Positions 17,158 through 26,887 are shown, counted from the stretch's first letter. The stretch is DNA of 64,000 nucleotides from JACMQX01 sp044225675 (GCA_044225675.1 JBGAIH010000020.1:29565-93564); one strand, 5' to 3'. Numbers and translations are program-made. The notes: a model not told the origin generated them from the sequence alone.

Positions 17158-18072
17158 CTATTTCCCTGTGCCGCCCGGCCGTTCGCCGCTCAGGTAGGCC
17201 TTCTCGAACCGCAGGATCGCGTCGGCCAGGTCGCGCGCGGCGTCCTCGCTCTCGCGCATCGACCTGCCGAATTCGAGCTGGATGGCGTCGATGCCTGCGC
17301 TCTGATGGCTGCCGTAGGCCTCGACCGTGTTGCCACCGGCAAAGCGCACCTCGCGCGCGCCGGGCGCCGGCTCGCCGCCGTGGCCGTGCTCGCGCAGCAC
17401 GCCCAGCAGGCTGGCCTCGCCGTCGATCGCGTCGCGGCCGTGGCGCTGCAGCAGGGCGCGCACCGACAGGCCGTTGCGCGTGCCGCGGAACACGGTGGAC
17501 GCATCCACCCCCTGGCCATGCACGTCGATCAGCAGCCCGCCGCCAGGCCAGCGCTCGCGCACCTGCGCGATGAAGGCCGCCAGATGGGCATGGTAGGCCT
17601 GCCAGGCCGGCAGCGCGTCGGGCGATTCCACCGCCTCGTCGGCGGACCGGTTGGCGTCCACGAAGCGGCGACTGAAGCGCACCACCACCAGCCAGGGCCG
17701 GCGGCCCGACGCCTTTTCGATCGCATCGGCCGTGCGCGTGGCCAGCAGTTCGGTGCTGGTGTCGCGCACCCGCACGCCGCCACTGCGCTCGGGCACGCCC
17801 GGCACCCGCTCGCCACCGTCGTGCGGCACGGCCAGGATGACCGGCATGGTGCCGGGGCGCACGGTGACCAGACTCTCGGGGTCGTAGGCCGGCGCTGCGC
17901 TGGCGGCACGCGGCGCCAGCACGGCGGCAGCGGCAGCGGCAACGGCAGCGCACAGGGCGAGGCACAAGGCCAGGCGGCTTGCAGGGGCCGTCAGGCCGGC
18001 GGCAAGGGGAACCGTGAGGCCGGCCGGCAGCGGGGACGGGGGATGCGGGGGGAATGCGCGGGAATGCTTCAT
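17158..18072 (-). CDS. Secreted N-formylglutamate amidohydrolase-family protein
   Basis: 304 residues from MKHSRAFPP (18072). A Pro/Ala-rich N-region and a long hydrophobic stretch (LALCLALCAAVAAAAAAVL) ending ASA form a signal peptide, unusual because the characterised family members are cytoplasmic histidine-degradation enzymes. Family residues are visible: VPHDGGERVPG, FSRRFVDANR, LLIDVHGQG, then FAGGNTVEAYGSHQ and IDAIQLEFGRSMR. The metal/catalytic positions therefore look intact. No hut genes are nearby, so the substrate is probably another N-blocked or carboxylate compound in the periplasm. Divergent from metG with only 53 nt between. Confidence 0.75.
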   Translation of the reverse strand: MKHSRAFPPHPPSPLPAGLTVPLAAGLTAPASRLALCLALCAAVAAAAAAVLAPRAASAAPAYDPESLVTVRPGTMPVILAVPHDGGERVPGVPERSGGVRVRDTSTELLATRTADAIEKASGRRPWLVVVRFSRRFVDANRSADEAVESPDALPAWQAYHAHLAAFIAQVRERWPGGGLLIDVHGQGVDASTVFRGTRNGLSVRALLQRHGRDAIDGEASLLGVLREHGHGGEPAPGAREVRFAGGNTVEAYGSHQSAGIDAIQLEFGRSMRESEDAARDLADAILRFEKAYLSGERPGGTGK

Positions 18073-18125
18073 GCCCCGACGATAGCTCCTAAAATGGCCG
18101 GTTTCCCCGCCACGAGCACCCATCC

Positions 18126-20171
18126 ATGTCCGCAGCGCCCCCGGCTCGCCAGCTTTTCGTCACGACCGCCCTGCCGTATGCCAACGGCAAGTTCCACATC
18201 GGCCACATCATGGAGTACATCCAGGCCGACATCTGGGTGCGGCACCAGCGCATGCAGGGTCACCGGGTTCACTTCGTCTGCGCCGACGACGCGCATGGCG
18301 CGCCGATCATGATCGCGGCCGAGAAGGCCGGCAAGACGCCGCAGCAGTTCGTGGCCGACATCGCCGCCGGCCGCAAGCCCTACCTCGATGGCTTTCACAT
18401 CGCCTTCGACAACTGGCACAGCACCGACGCGCCCGAGAACCACGCACTGGCCCAGCAGATCTACCGCGACCTCAAGGCCAACGGCCTGATCGCCAGCCGC
18501 ACGATCGAGCAGTTCTTCGACCCCGAGAAGAACATGTTCCTGCCCGACCGCTTCATCAAGGGCGAGTGCCCCAACTGCCATGCCAAGGACCAGTACGGAG
18601 ACAACTGCGAGGTCTGCAGCAAGGTCTACAGCCCGACCGACCTGATCAACCCGTACTCGGCGCTGTCGGGCGCCACGCCGGTGCTGCGCAGTTCGGAGCA
18701 CTTCTTCTTCAAGCTGTCGGACCCGCGCTGCATGGACTTCCTGCGGCAGTGGACGGCCAGCGGCGCGGTGCAGCCCGAGGTGCTCAACAAGATCAGCGAA
18801 TGGCTGGAGCCCGACGCCGATGGCAAGACCGCACTGGGCGACTGGGACATCAGCCGCGACGCGCCCTACTTCGGCATCGAGATCCCCGACGCGCCGGGCA
18901 AGTACTTCTACGTGTGGCTGGACGCGCCGGTGGGCTACCTGGCCTCGCTCAAGAACTACCTGGGCCGCATCGGCGAAGACTACGACGCCTTCATAGCCGA
19001 CCCGGCGGTGGAGCAGTACCACTTCATCGGCAAGGACATCATCACCTTCCATACGCTGTTCTGGCCGGCGATGCTGCACTTCTCGGGCCGAAAGGTGCCC
19101 ACGAAGATCTTCGTGCACGGCTTCCTCACGGTGAACAACGGCGAGAAGATGAGCAAGAGCCGCGGCACGGGCCTCGATCCGCTCAAGTACCTGTCGCTGG
19201 GCATGAACCCCGAGTGGCTGCGCTACTACCTGGCGGCCAAGCTGTCGGGCCGCAACGAGGACATCGACTTCAACCCCGACGACTTCATGGCGCGCGTCAA
19301 CAGCGACCTGATCGGCAAGTACGTGAACATCGCAAGCCGGGCGGTGAAGTTTGTGCCGGGCGGGCGGCTTGCCGCGCCGCAGGCGGGCGACACGGCGCGC
19401 GCCACGGCGCTGGTGGCCAGCGTGCGCGCGCTGTTCGAGTCGCGCGACTACGGCCGGGCGCTGCGCGAGATCATGGCCTTCGCCGACGAGGTCAACACCC
19501 GCTTCGACAGCGCCGCGCCCTGGAAGCTCGTGAAGGAAGGCAAGTCGGCCGAAGCCGCCGCCGTGTGCTCGTCGTGCCTGGAGATGTTCAAGGTCATGAC
19601 CGCCTGCCTCAAGCCCGTGCTGCCCGCGCTGGCTGCCCAGGCCGAGAAGTTCCTGGCCTGCGCGCCGCTGACCTGGGACAACGCCGCCACGCCGCTCGGC
19701 GAAGGCCACGCGGTCGGCAGCTATGAACACCTGATGCAGCGTGTCGACGCCAAGCAGCTTGACGCCCTGTTCGAGCCTCCGGCCGCGCCCGAGCCCGAAA
19801 GGACCGTGCCGGGCGGCGAGGACATCGCCCCGGTCATCGGCATCGACGACTTCGCAAAGATCGACCTGCGCATCGCGAAGATCGTCAACTGCGAGCCGGT
19901 CGAAGGCTCGACCAAGCTGCTGCGCCTCACGCTCGACGTGGGCGAAGGCCGCACGCGCAACGTCTTCAGCGGCATCGCCAGCGCCTACCAGCCGGCCGAC
20001 CTCGTGGGCAAGCTCACGGTGATGGTGGCCAATCTCGCGCCGCGCAAGATGAAGTTCGGCGTCAGCGAGGGCATGGTGCTGGCCGCGAGCCACGCCGACG
20101 AGAAGGCCCAGCCCGGCATCCACGTGCTGGAGCCCTGGCCCGGCGCAACGCCCGGCATGCGGGTGCGCTGA
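18126..20171 (+). CDS. metG: Methionyl-tRNA synthetase
   Basis: 681 residues; charges tRNA-Met. The HIGH motif is HIGHIMEYIQADI near residue 19, the zinc knuckle reads CPNCHAKDQYGDNCEVC, and KMSKS is in NNGEKMSKSRGTGLD. The C-terminal EMAP/Trbp-like tRNA-binding dimerisation domain is at about 575-681 (IDDFAKIDLRIAKIVNCEPV). Complete and typical of long-form proteobacterial MetG. Confidence 0.98.
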   Translation: MSAAPPARQLFVTTALPYANGKFHIGHIMEYIQADIWVRHQRMQGHRVHFVCADDAHGAPIMIAAEKAGKTPQQFVADIAAGRKPYLDGFHIAFDNWHSTDAPENHALAQQIYRDLKANGLIASRTIEQFFDPEKNMFLPDRFIKGECPNCHAKDQYGDNCEVCSKVYSPTDLINPYSALSGATPVLRSSEHFFFKLSDPRCMDFLRQWTASGAVQPEVLNKISEWLEPDADGKTALGDWDISRDAPYFGIEIPDAPGKYFYVWLDAPVGYLASLKNYLGRIGEDYDAFIADPAVEQYHFIGKDIITFHTLFWPAMLHFSGRKVPTKIFVHGFLTVNNGEKMSKSRGTGLDPLKYLSLGMNPEWLRYYLAAKLSGRNEDIDFNPDDFMARVNSDLIGKYVNIASRAVKFVPGGRLAAPQAGDTARATALVASVRALFESRDYGRALREIMAFADEVNTRFDSAAPWKLVKEGKSAEAAAVCSSCLEMFKVMTACLKPVLPALAAQAEKFLACAPLTWDNAATPLGEGHAVGSYEHLMQRVDAKQLDALFEPPAAPEPERTVPGGEDIAPVIGIDDFAKIDLRIAKIVNCEPVEGSTKLLRLTLDVGEGRTRNVFSGIASAYQPADLVGKLTVMVANLAPRKMKFGVSEGMVLAASHADEKAQPGIHVLEPWPGATPGMRVR

Positions 20172-20183
20172 CGGCGCGCGCCG
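20172..20183. terminator. 12-bp G+C palindrome between convergent metG and GGDEF gene
   Basis: CGGCGCGCGCCG fills the 13-nt space between the metG stop and the convergent neighbour's stop. It is the only symmetrical element there; there is no T-run and no room for a loop, so terminator activity is doubtful. Confidence 0.2.
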
Positions 20184-20184
20184 C

Positions 20185-21981
20185 TCAGATCCGGCCGGGC
20201 AGGCTCGCCGGCTCGCCCAGGAAGCGCATGGCCCGGCCCGGGTTGCGCTGGATGTCGTCGAGCACGCTGTCCAGGGCCGCGAGCAGTTCGTTGGCGCTCA
20301 GGCCTTCGGGCAGCGGCGCGCAGGCGCAGGCCACGTGCAGCGTGAGCGTCAGGCCCTGGGGCAGGCGCTGCGAATAGGCCAGGCCCCGGGCGATGATGTT
20401 GCGGCCCGCCTCGGCCACCTGGTCGCGGTGCATGCGCCCCTCGAGCTGCACGATGAAGTCGCCGTCGCGATGGCGCGCGATGGTGTCGCCCTCGGAGCCG
20501 GTGCGCGCGACGATGGAGCCGGCCTTCACGAGCGCGGCCTGCGCGACCTCCAGCCCGTGCTCGCGGCGGATCTCGGCGATATTGGCCAGGCGCACCCGCA
20601 TCACGGCGCCGCGCGAGGCGTCGCGGCGGTGCCGCTCGATCAGGTGCTCCAGCCGCTCCATCATCACGCGGTGGCTGCCCACGCCGGTCAGCGGGTCCAC
20701 CCGCACCAGCGCCGACAGGCGGACCTGGCTGTCACGCCGCTCGCGGCTGCGGAAATACAGGCCGATCAGCACTAGCGGGATCTCCAGCGCCACGCCGATC
20801 TGGGCGCCGTACTGCGTGGCAAAGCTCAGCGGCAGAACGCCCATGTTGCGCAGGATCGCGAAGGTGGCGCCGCCCATGATGGTCACCAGCCCGGCCATCA
20901 CCCACAGGCCCACGCGCGGGCGCCGCCAGGTGAACCAGCCGACCACGCCGAGGTAGAACACGAAGCTCACGAGGTAGTACACGTTGGACAGCGCGAACAC
21001 CGGCCCGCGCCCCAGCATGAGAAAGCCCAGCGCAATCGCCAGGCCCGCGGTGACCGCGGCCACGTTGACCCACGACAGCCAGCGCTGGCCGCGCTCGGCC
21101 ACCAGTTCGCCAATGAACAGGATCGCGGCCACGACCGCGAGGATCGGCAGCACCACCGAGCTGATGTCGTTCCACCACGCACTGCCCGGCCAGAGGAACT
21201 CGCCCGCCACGCCGACCTGCGACAGTTGCGCCAGGCCCAGCACCGTCACGTAGCCTGCGTAGTAGAAGTGGATCGGATCGCGCCAGCTCACCGCATTGAA
21301 GCAGCTCAGAACCACGACCAGCACCAGAAAGCCGGCATAGCCGCCGAGCAGCAGATGCCAGCGCTTGCTCGACTCGTCGAAGCTGCGGCTGTCCCACAGG
21401 CCCCAGCGCACGCCGATCGGGTGGCTGTGCTGCACCCGCAGCCAGGTCGGCCCCGCCTCGCCGGGCTGCAGCGTGAACTCGAAGGCCGGCACCCGGTCGC
21501 GCACCGGCCATCGCTCGACCGGCGTGGCGTCGCCGGTGCGCTCCATGCGCCATTGCCCGTCAGTCCCCAGCCGGTACAGCTCGACCTTGTCCATGCCGGG
21601 GTGGGGAATGCTCAGCACCACGTTGCGCGGCGCGGTGACGGGCGGCAGGGCCAGCTTCACCCAGACGGCCGCCATGTCGCCCAGCGGCAGGACAAGCCGC
21701 GGGTCGAAGGGCCGGTCGTCGCCGGCGTCGAAGTGGCCAGCCGCCTCGGCCAGGCCGGCCTTGCCGCCGTGGTCGAGCCAGTAACGCCCTTCGACCGCGA
21801 GATCCTGCCAGGGCGCGGCCGCAGCGGCGCCGGCAGAGCTGCCTGCAAGGACGCCTGCAGACAAGCCCGAAGGGTCGCCTGCAGGCTGCGCCGCCGCCGG
21901 GGCGGCGCCGCACAGCATGCACAGCAGCGCAAGCAGGAGCGCCCGGAAGGTGGCGAAGCGGATCGTGGGCCTGGAGAGCAT
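20185..21981 (-). CDS. 7TMR-DISM membrane sensor with degenerate GGDEF domain
   Basis: 598 residues. A signal segment (ALLLALLCMLCGAAPAAAQ) is followed by a periplasmic DISM-type carbohydrate-binding-like domain (about 55-190), seven hydrophobic segments (about 195-410), and a C-terminal GGDEF-like domain from VRVDPLTGVGSHRVMMERL. The signature reads RHRDGDF in place of R-x-G-G-D-E-F, and the inhibitory RxxD motif reads SEGD, so diguanylate cyclase activity and product inhibition are both doubtful. It may bind rather than make c-di-GMP, or act as a GTP-sensing or scaffold module. Start at 21981 follows an AGGGA ribosome binding site. Confidence 0.85.
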   Translation of the reverse strand: MLSRPTIRFATFRALLLALLCMLCGAAPAAAQPAGDPSGLSAGVLAGSSAGAAAAAPWQDLAVEGRYWLDHGGKAGLAEAAGHFDAGDDRPFDPRLVLPLGDMAAVWVKLALPPVTAPRNVVLSIPHPGMDKVELYRLGTDGQWRMERTGDATPVERWPVRDRVPAFEFTLQPGEAGPTWLRVQHSHPIGVRWGLWDSRSFDESSKRWHLLLGGYAGFLVLVVVLSCFNAVSWRDPIHFYYAGYVTVLGLAQLSQVGVAGEFLWPGSAWWNDISSVVLPILAVVAAILFIGELVAERGQRWLSWVNVAAVTAGLAIALGFLMLGRGPVFALSNVYYLVSFVFYLGVVGWFTWRRPRVGLWVMAGLVTIMGGATFAILRNMGVLPLSFATQYGAQIGVALEIPLVLIGLYFRSRERRDSQVRLSALVRVDPLTGVGSHRVMMERLEHLIERHRRDASRGAVMRVRLANIAEIRREHGLEVAQAALVKAGSIVARTGSEGDTIARHRDGDFIVQLEGRMHRDQVAEAGRNIIARGLAYSQRLPQGLTLTLHVACACAPLPEGLSANELLAALDSVLDDIQRNPGRAMRFLGEPASLPGRI

Positions 21982-22081
21982 TCCCTGAAGATTCTTGTCG
22001 GTGGGCCGGAGGCTTCACTTTACTTGAACCCGAATCCGCGCGGTGGCAGAAGCCTTCGGATTCAGTAGCACAATGATTCCC
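21982..22081. promoter_or_regulatory. Divergent promoter region with an inverted repeat (GGDEF gene / sulP)
   Basis: A 100-nt gap between divergent genes. It contains GAATCCG (22032-22038) and its complement CGGATTC (22057-22063) separated by 18 nt. No strong -10/-35 pair was identified. Confidence 0.3.
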
Positions 22082-23743
22082 ATGGCAACCCGACTGCAGC
22101 TTGCCGCGTTCCGCCCCCGCCTGCTGGACAGCCTGCGCGGCTACCAGCGCGACCGCTTCGCGGCCGACCTGGGCGCGGGCCTCACGGTGGGCATCGTCGC
22201 GCTGCCGCTGGCCATGGCCTTTGCCATCGCCTCGGGCCTGCAGCCGGCAGCGGGCCTGTGGACGGCGGTGATCGCCGGCTTTCTCATCGCCCTCTTGGGC
22301 GGCTCCAACGTGCAGATCGGCGGGCCGGCTGGCGCCTTCATCGTGATCGTCTACGGCATCGTGGAGCGCTATGGCCTGGCCAACCTGCTGATCGCCACCG
22401 CCTGTGCCGGCGTGCTGCTGTTCCTGCTCGGCCTGCTGCGCCTGGGCACGCTGGTGCGCTACGTGCCGGTGAGCATCGTGGTGGGTTTCACCAACGGCAT
22501 CGCGGTGCTGATCGCGTGCTCGCAGCTCAAGGACGCACTGGGCCTGTCCATCGCGCGCATGCCGGCCGACTTCTTCACCCAGCTGCGCACCCTGGGCGAG
22601 AACCTGCACAGCTTCAACCCTTCCGCCTTTGCGCTGGCGGCGGCCTGCGTGCTGGGCCTGTTCCTGTGGCCGCGGCTGTGGAGCGCACGCTCGCCGATCG
22701 GCCCGGCGCTCGACCTGCCGGGCATCCGCCGCGCGGCCCAGGTGGGCGCGCGCGTGCCCGGGCCGATCGTTGCGCTGGTCTCGCTCACCCTGTTCGCCGC
22801 GCTGCTGCACCTGCCGGTGGAAACCATCGGCTCGCGCTTCGGCAGCATTCCGGCGGGCGTTCCGGCCTTCGCCCTGCCCGCGTTCTCATGGGAAACGGTC
22901 AAGCTGCTGCTCACACCCACGCTGACCATCGCGCTGCTGGGCGCCATCGAATCGCTGCTGTGCGCGCGCGTGGCCGACCAGCTCACCACGCTGCCGCGCC
23001 ATGACCCGAACCAGGAGCTCATGGCGCAGGGCATCGCCAATGTGGTGACGCCCTTCTTTGGCGGCATGCCCGCCACCGGCACCATCGCGCGCACCGTCAC
23101 CAACATCCGCTCCGGCGGCACCACGCCGGTGGCCGGCATGGTGCATGCGCTGACGCTGGCCGTGATCATCCTGGCGGCGGCGCCGCTGGCGCTGTACGTG
23201 CCGCTGCCGGTGCTGGCGGGCATCCTGCTCTTCGTGGCGTGGAACATGGGCGAGTGGCGCGAGTTCGCGCACCTGCGCCGGCACAGCAGCCACTACCGCG
23301 TGCTGATGCTGGGCACCTTCACGCTCACCGTCGTGTTCGACCTGACCGTGGCGATCCAGGTCGGCCTGCTGGCGGCCTGCGGTCTGTTCGTGCGGCGCAT
23401 GAGCTCGCTCTTCAGCGTGAGCGAGCCGGTGCGCGAGGGCGACACGCTCACCTGCAGGCTCTACGGCGCCCTGTTCTTCGGCGCGGTTGCGAAGATCGAC
23501 GGCCTCGTGCAGGCCGTGGAAAGCGGCCCACCGGCGCCGCAGGTGGTGCTGGACTGCCTGCAGCTCGTGTCGCTGGATGCCTCGGGCCTGGACGCGCTGC
23601 GCCAGCTCCACAAGGCCGTCCAGCTGCGCGGCGGCACGCTGCGGCTGCTGAATCTGCAGCCGCAGCCGGCGGAGGTGGTGCACCGGGCGGGGTTTGACGG
23701 GGAGCTGGAAGCAGTGCGGGACGCGGCCGGCGGCTCACATTGA
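22082..23743 (+). CDS. SulP-family anion transporter with STAS domain
   Basis: 553 residues from MATRLQLAAFRPR; in-frame starts exist up to 39 nt upstream. Inner-membrane permease of the SLC26/SulP family, moving sulfate, bicarbonate or another anion. N-terminal motifs include AGLTVGIVALPLAMAFAIASGL and GGSNVQIGGPAGAFIVI, with about a dozen hydrophobic segments to residue 440. The C-terminal cytoplasmic STAS domain includes VVLDCLQLVSLDASGLDALR. Substrate cannot be told from sequence; no carbonic anhydrase gene is adjacent. Confidence 0.92.
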   Translation: MATRLQLAAFRPRLLDSLRGYQRDRFAADLGAGLTVGIVALPLAMAFAIASGLQPAAGLWTAVIAGFLIALLGGSNVQIGGPAGAFIVIVYGIVERYGLANLLIATACAGVLLFLLGLLRLGTLVRYVPVSIVVGFTNGIAVLIACSQLKDALGLSIARMPADFFTQLRTLGENLHSFNPSAFALAAACVLGLFLWPRLWSARSPIGPALDLPGIRRAAQVGARVPGPIVALVSLTLFAALLHLPVETIGSRFGSIPAGVPAFALPAFSWETVKLLLTPTLTIALLGAIESLLCARVADQLTTLPRHDPNQELMAQGIANVVTPFFGGMPATGTIARTVTNIRSGGTTPVAGMVHALTLAVIILAAAPLALYVPLPVLAGILLFVAWNMGEWREFAHLRRHSSHYRVLMLGTFTLTVVFDLTVAIQVGLLAACGLFVRRMSSLFSVSEPVREGDTLTCRLYGALFFGAVAKIDGLVQAVESGPPAPQVVLDCLQLVSLDASGLDALRQLHKAVQLRGGTLRLLNLQPQPAEVVHRAGFDGELEAVRDAAGGSH

Positions 23744-24016
23744 ACGGGCGAGGCAGAGGGCATCGGAGCTTGTGAACGCCAGGACGGCCTCTCAGGCCCA
23801 CTGCGTCACGCCCGAGCGTCTGGGGATCGGCACCAAGCGCCTTTCCGATGCGAGGCGATTCGTTGTACACGGGCATGGGTTCCACCCTGTTCAGATGCCG
23901 TCAACCCTGCTATGTGAACACCTCGCCACACCGTGTCCGCATTAGGTCGTTTGTCGACGCAGGGCGGATACACTTATTGCCACTACGAAGGTGGAGGCAG
24001 TCATTGCAGAGGAAAA
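23744..24016. other. Non-coding gap at the left edge of the accessory island
   Basis: 273 nt between sulP and the OLD-family gene. Composition drops from the high-G+C core toward the more A+T-rich island here. I find no tRNA, terminator with T-run, or direct repeat that would mark an integration site. Confidence 0.5.
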
Positions 24017-25788
24017 ATGAAAATACATTCCTTCGAATTCGCGCACATCAAGTCCTTTAAGTCATTAAAGTTCGATCTTGATAAGACATCCGTTCTGATC
24101 GGCCAGAACGATCACGGCAAGTCTTCGATTCTGAAGTCAATCGATCTGGTTCTCAACCGTATCGATGACGCGATGCTCGCATCCGAAACGCTGCACCCTG
24201 ACTTAGCCGAGCTTCTTCTTCCGATCTTCCCCGTGCTAGCCAAAGCGCGTCGAATCACCATCAACTACTTGAGTGGGACAAAGAAGAAATCCCTCCACAT
24301 CACGGTTCGTTCTGATCTTACGTTCACCGTATTGGAAAAGATCGAGCGGAATGCTAAGACGACTCCTGCCGCGATTGACGCATTCAAGCGGCTTCGCGAG
24401 GCAAACAAGTTTGTCTTGATTCCTGCACTCCGCGATGCAGCATCACCTGAGTTCCAAGGCGTCTTTACTCGGATGCTCAGGGAGCATGGGTTGTCGAAGA
24501 TGATTCCTCAGAAGGCGGGAGGCACGCCGAAGGAGTATCGAACGCTCAAGGACATTCGCGACGCGGTAACGGACACCATCAAGCCGTTCATGAAGAATAA
24601 TCTTCTGCCCCAGATACAAGAGAAATTCGGATTCCAGACTCAGCATAAGCTTGCCTTAAGTTTGATGTAGACGTTGCGGACATCGGTGAATGGATTCTCC
24701 AGAATCTCCGTCTTGGGTTTGAGCTGGCGGAAGCTGATGGAGCCACCCTTGCCCTCTCTGAGGCAGGATCGGGTGTTCAAAGCGGTGCCATGTTGGCGCT
24801 TCACCGCCCAGAGCAGCAGGCAGCAGCCAACCCAGCCGTACAGTTCATCCTAGCAATCGAGGAGCCCGAGGCTTTCCTGCATCCGCAACGTCAGAAGGAG
24901 CTTTATCAGGCTGTCCGTGAGGCTCAGAGCGAAAATCTGCGGTTGATTGTCACGTCACACAGCCCATACGTCGTCGCCGAAACGCCCTTTATGAAACTAG
25001 CCCTAGTCCGCAAGGATGGGCAGTACTCGACATTGCATACCGCTCAAGCCAAGGATGCTAAGGAGGAGGCGATGTTCGATGCGTACAGCAACGATGTGAA
25101 CGCGTTGCTCTTCTTTGCAGAAAAGGTAGTTTTCGTTGAGGGGGAGTCTGACGTTAGGGCACTGAAAGTAATTTTTGAGAAGCATCTTGGACCGAAGGCC
25201 CACCGCATTTCGATAATTTCTGCGGCAGGCAACAAGAACTTCTCTCCATTCCTACGGATGATTAAGGCGTGGCAAGATGCCAAGATTCCTCACCTCGTGG
25301 TAACCGACTTCGACTCTCTGACCAAGGAGTCAGACCGCGCGATCATCGTAGGCGTAAAAGACGCAGGCTATTCAATTCCCGGTGAAGCAGGCATGTACAC
25401 CACCGTGGACGATGCGCTTGATAAAGACGAAGAGGCGTTCACCAATGCCGCCGTAGCTGCATCGGCTCAGTTTGCACAGGCTGGATTGAACGTTTTCATC
25501 TTCACTTCTGATTTGGAGTTCAGCTTGGTTAGTCCAAAGAATAAGGACGCAGTGGCCAAGGTGCTTACGTCAGTTGCGACAAACGGGAAAGACTACACCA
25601 ACGGCTACGATCTTGTCAGCCTCCGGCGACAGTTGGGAAGCAAGGGCGTACCGCTCAATCCGATGGAGAAGCCACCGTTCAAGAAGCCGTTTGTTCACAA
25701 GATAGTGGCGGAGACCATCGATCTAAATGACCCGCATCCGGACATCTTGAGGTTGCTCGCCGCCGTGACTGCTCTCGACATCAAGTAA
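24017..25788 (+). pseudogene. OLD-family AAA ATPase/TOPRIM nuclease, interrupted by a single-base frameshift
   Basis: Two reading frames together encode one OLD (overcoming lysogenization defect) family protein of about 590 residues, a class often involved in phage defence. The first frame (24017-24670) carries the Walker A IGQNDHGKSS and stops just after QTQHKLALSLM. The second frame is open from just after the TAA at 24646-24648 and continues the protein as KFDVDVADIGEWILQ, with the signature EAGSGVQSG, Walker B FILAIEEPEAFLHP, the SHSPYVVAE switch, and TOPRIM motifs VFVEGESDVRALK and VVTDFDS. Restoring one A in CCTTAAGTTTG near 24656-24660 joins them, so a one-base deletion, or sequencing error, explains the break. 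Base composition is more A+T-rich than the surroundings, consistent with transfer. No partner (UvrD-like GajB) gene is adjacent, so it would be a class 1 single-gene OLD. Confidence 0.85.
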
Positions 25789-26068
25789 GGCTTAGGGACC
25801 GGAGAGCCAAGCCTATTGAGCTGGAGGGTCAGATCGCTCAAGTGCCCAAGCTGCGACCGGCCGCGCTACTGTGTTTGAGGTAGTTGTTGGCCACCTCGTT
25901 CGCCGCTTCTGCTGCACCTGCTGACGTTGCCGCCGCTGGAATGGCCGGCAGGAGCGGAAGCCTTACCGGGCGCCAAGCTGGACGCCAGCACATCGATACC
26001 GGACCCTCCGTCAAGCGCCTTCCCCAATCGAAGCCGTTCATCGCACGTGAGCACCAGGAGGTTTCCTG
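25789..26068 (-). pseudogene. Decayed CdiA/FHA pretoxin fragment with a VENN-like motif
   Basis: About 280 nt with no intact gene. On the minus strand a short frame reads AAEAANEVANNYLKHSS before a stop at 25838. This resembles the VENN/pretoxin boundary of CdiA and filamentous haemagglutinins, where E-x-V-x-N-N-Y-L-x-H is common. The region upstream of it is open in a different frame (LRLGKALDGGSGIDVLASSL), suggesting a frameshifted remnant. It lies downstream of, and codirectional with, the cdiA locus, so it is best read as the relic of a displaced cdiA 3' module. Assignment rests on a short motif only. Confidence 0.45.
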
Positions 26069-26887
26069 TCAAGGACGCCAAGTGCTTGTCAGGTTGACGA
26101 AGTTGGGAGCTTCGACGCCGGGCATGTTCTCGTAAGCCTTGAGAACGGTCTGAAGAGGCGTCAACGAGGGGACGCGGCCGGCAAGCCGGTCACGGTCCCA
26201 GTAGACGATCTTCAACCACGTGGCCGCTCGCAGGGATTGACCTCTGCCGAGCCATTGGTCGTCCAGATGGGTCTGAAGAATACGCCGGCCAGCCGCAAAG
26301 AGCTCCTCCTCGTCGAACCTCGCCTGAACCTGCTGCAAACAGAGGGCATACGCGTATTCCCGAGGTTTGCGGATCTTTTTCGTGGAGACATTCCTGAGGC
26401 CGGCGAGGCGCTGGTAAGTTTCAATGCCCTCGGCGTGGAGGCCGGATTGCACGGCGAACGCCATGTAGTCGTCAAGGCAGTGGTTGACGATCCAGTTGGG
26501 ACCAATGGGGTGTCTCTCCTCGGTCCAGTAGGCCTTTGCGAGGTGCAGCATCGCTGCCCAGTCTTCCTGCGCGTTCTCGGCATGCCGCATCCATTTTCCA
26601 ATCGCGCGGGCCCAGCGGAGATTCAGTTGATGAAAGGATGGACTCGCTCCCGCGATCTCTTTAGCAACTATTGCGCGATCCAGCCAGACCAAAGCGCGAC
26701 TCACAATGGGGTCTACCTCATTCTGCAGACCCGTCAACCAAGCTCTCGTCACGACATGAAGATCGCTGCTCGCCGTGCTTCCCAAAGGGGCCTCGGTATT
26801 GGCTTCGGTTCGCTGGAGGTACCAGCGAAGCATTCCCCGCTCGTCGGCCAGGAGACCATCTCTAACTTTTTGCGCGTCGAATGTCAC
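26069..26887 (-). CDS. Putative immunity protein of an orphan CDI module; unknown family
   Basis: 272 residues, not recognised. Starts at a GTG (26887) with an AAGGA ribosome binding site about 7 nt upstream, and ends at 26069. No signal peptide or membrane segment; Trp- and Arg-rich, predicted mostly helical (LNLRWARAIGKWMRHAENAQ, WAAMLHLAKAYWTEERHP). The stop codon of the preceding short ORF lies within this gene's ribosome binding site, 9 nt from the start, so translation is probably coupled. Position after a short toxin-like tail and downstream of cdiI suggests the immunity half of a displaced toxin/immunity pair. Function is inference from arrangement. Confidence 0.6.
   Translation of the reverse strand: MTFDAQKVRDGLLADERGMLRWYLQRTEANTEAPLGSTASSDLHVVTRAWLTGLQNEVDPIVSRALVWLDRAIVAKEIAGASPSFHQLNLRWARAIGKWMRHAENAQEDWAAMLHLAKAYWTEERHPIGPNWIVNHCLDDYMAFAVQSGLHAEGIETYQRLAGLRNVSTKKIRKPREYAYALCLQQVQARFDEEELFAAGRRILQTHLDDQWLGRGQSLRAATWLKIVYWDRDRLAGRVPSLTPLQTVLKAYENMPGVEAPNFVNLTSTWRP

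Noticed and set aside
24656..24670. Programmed frameshift in the OLD-family gene
   Set aside because: No strong slippery heptamer or downstream structure was evident; a one-base deletion or error is simpler.
25789..26068. Intact small genes in the gap downstream of the OLD gene
   Set aside because: Short overlapping frames on both strands; only the VENN-like frame has meaning, and it is broken by frame changes.
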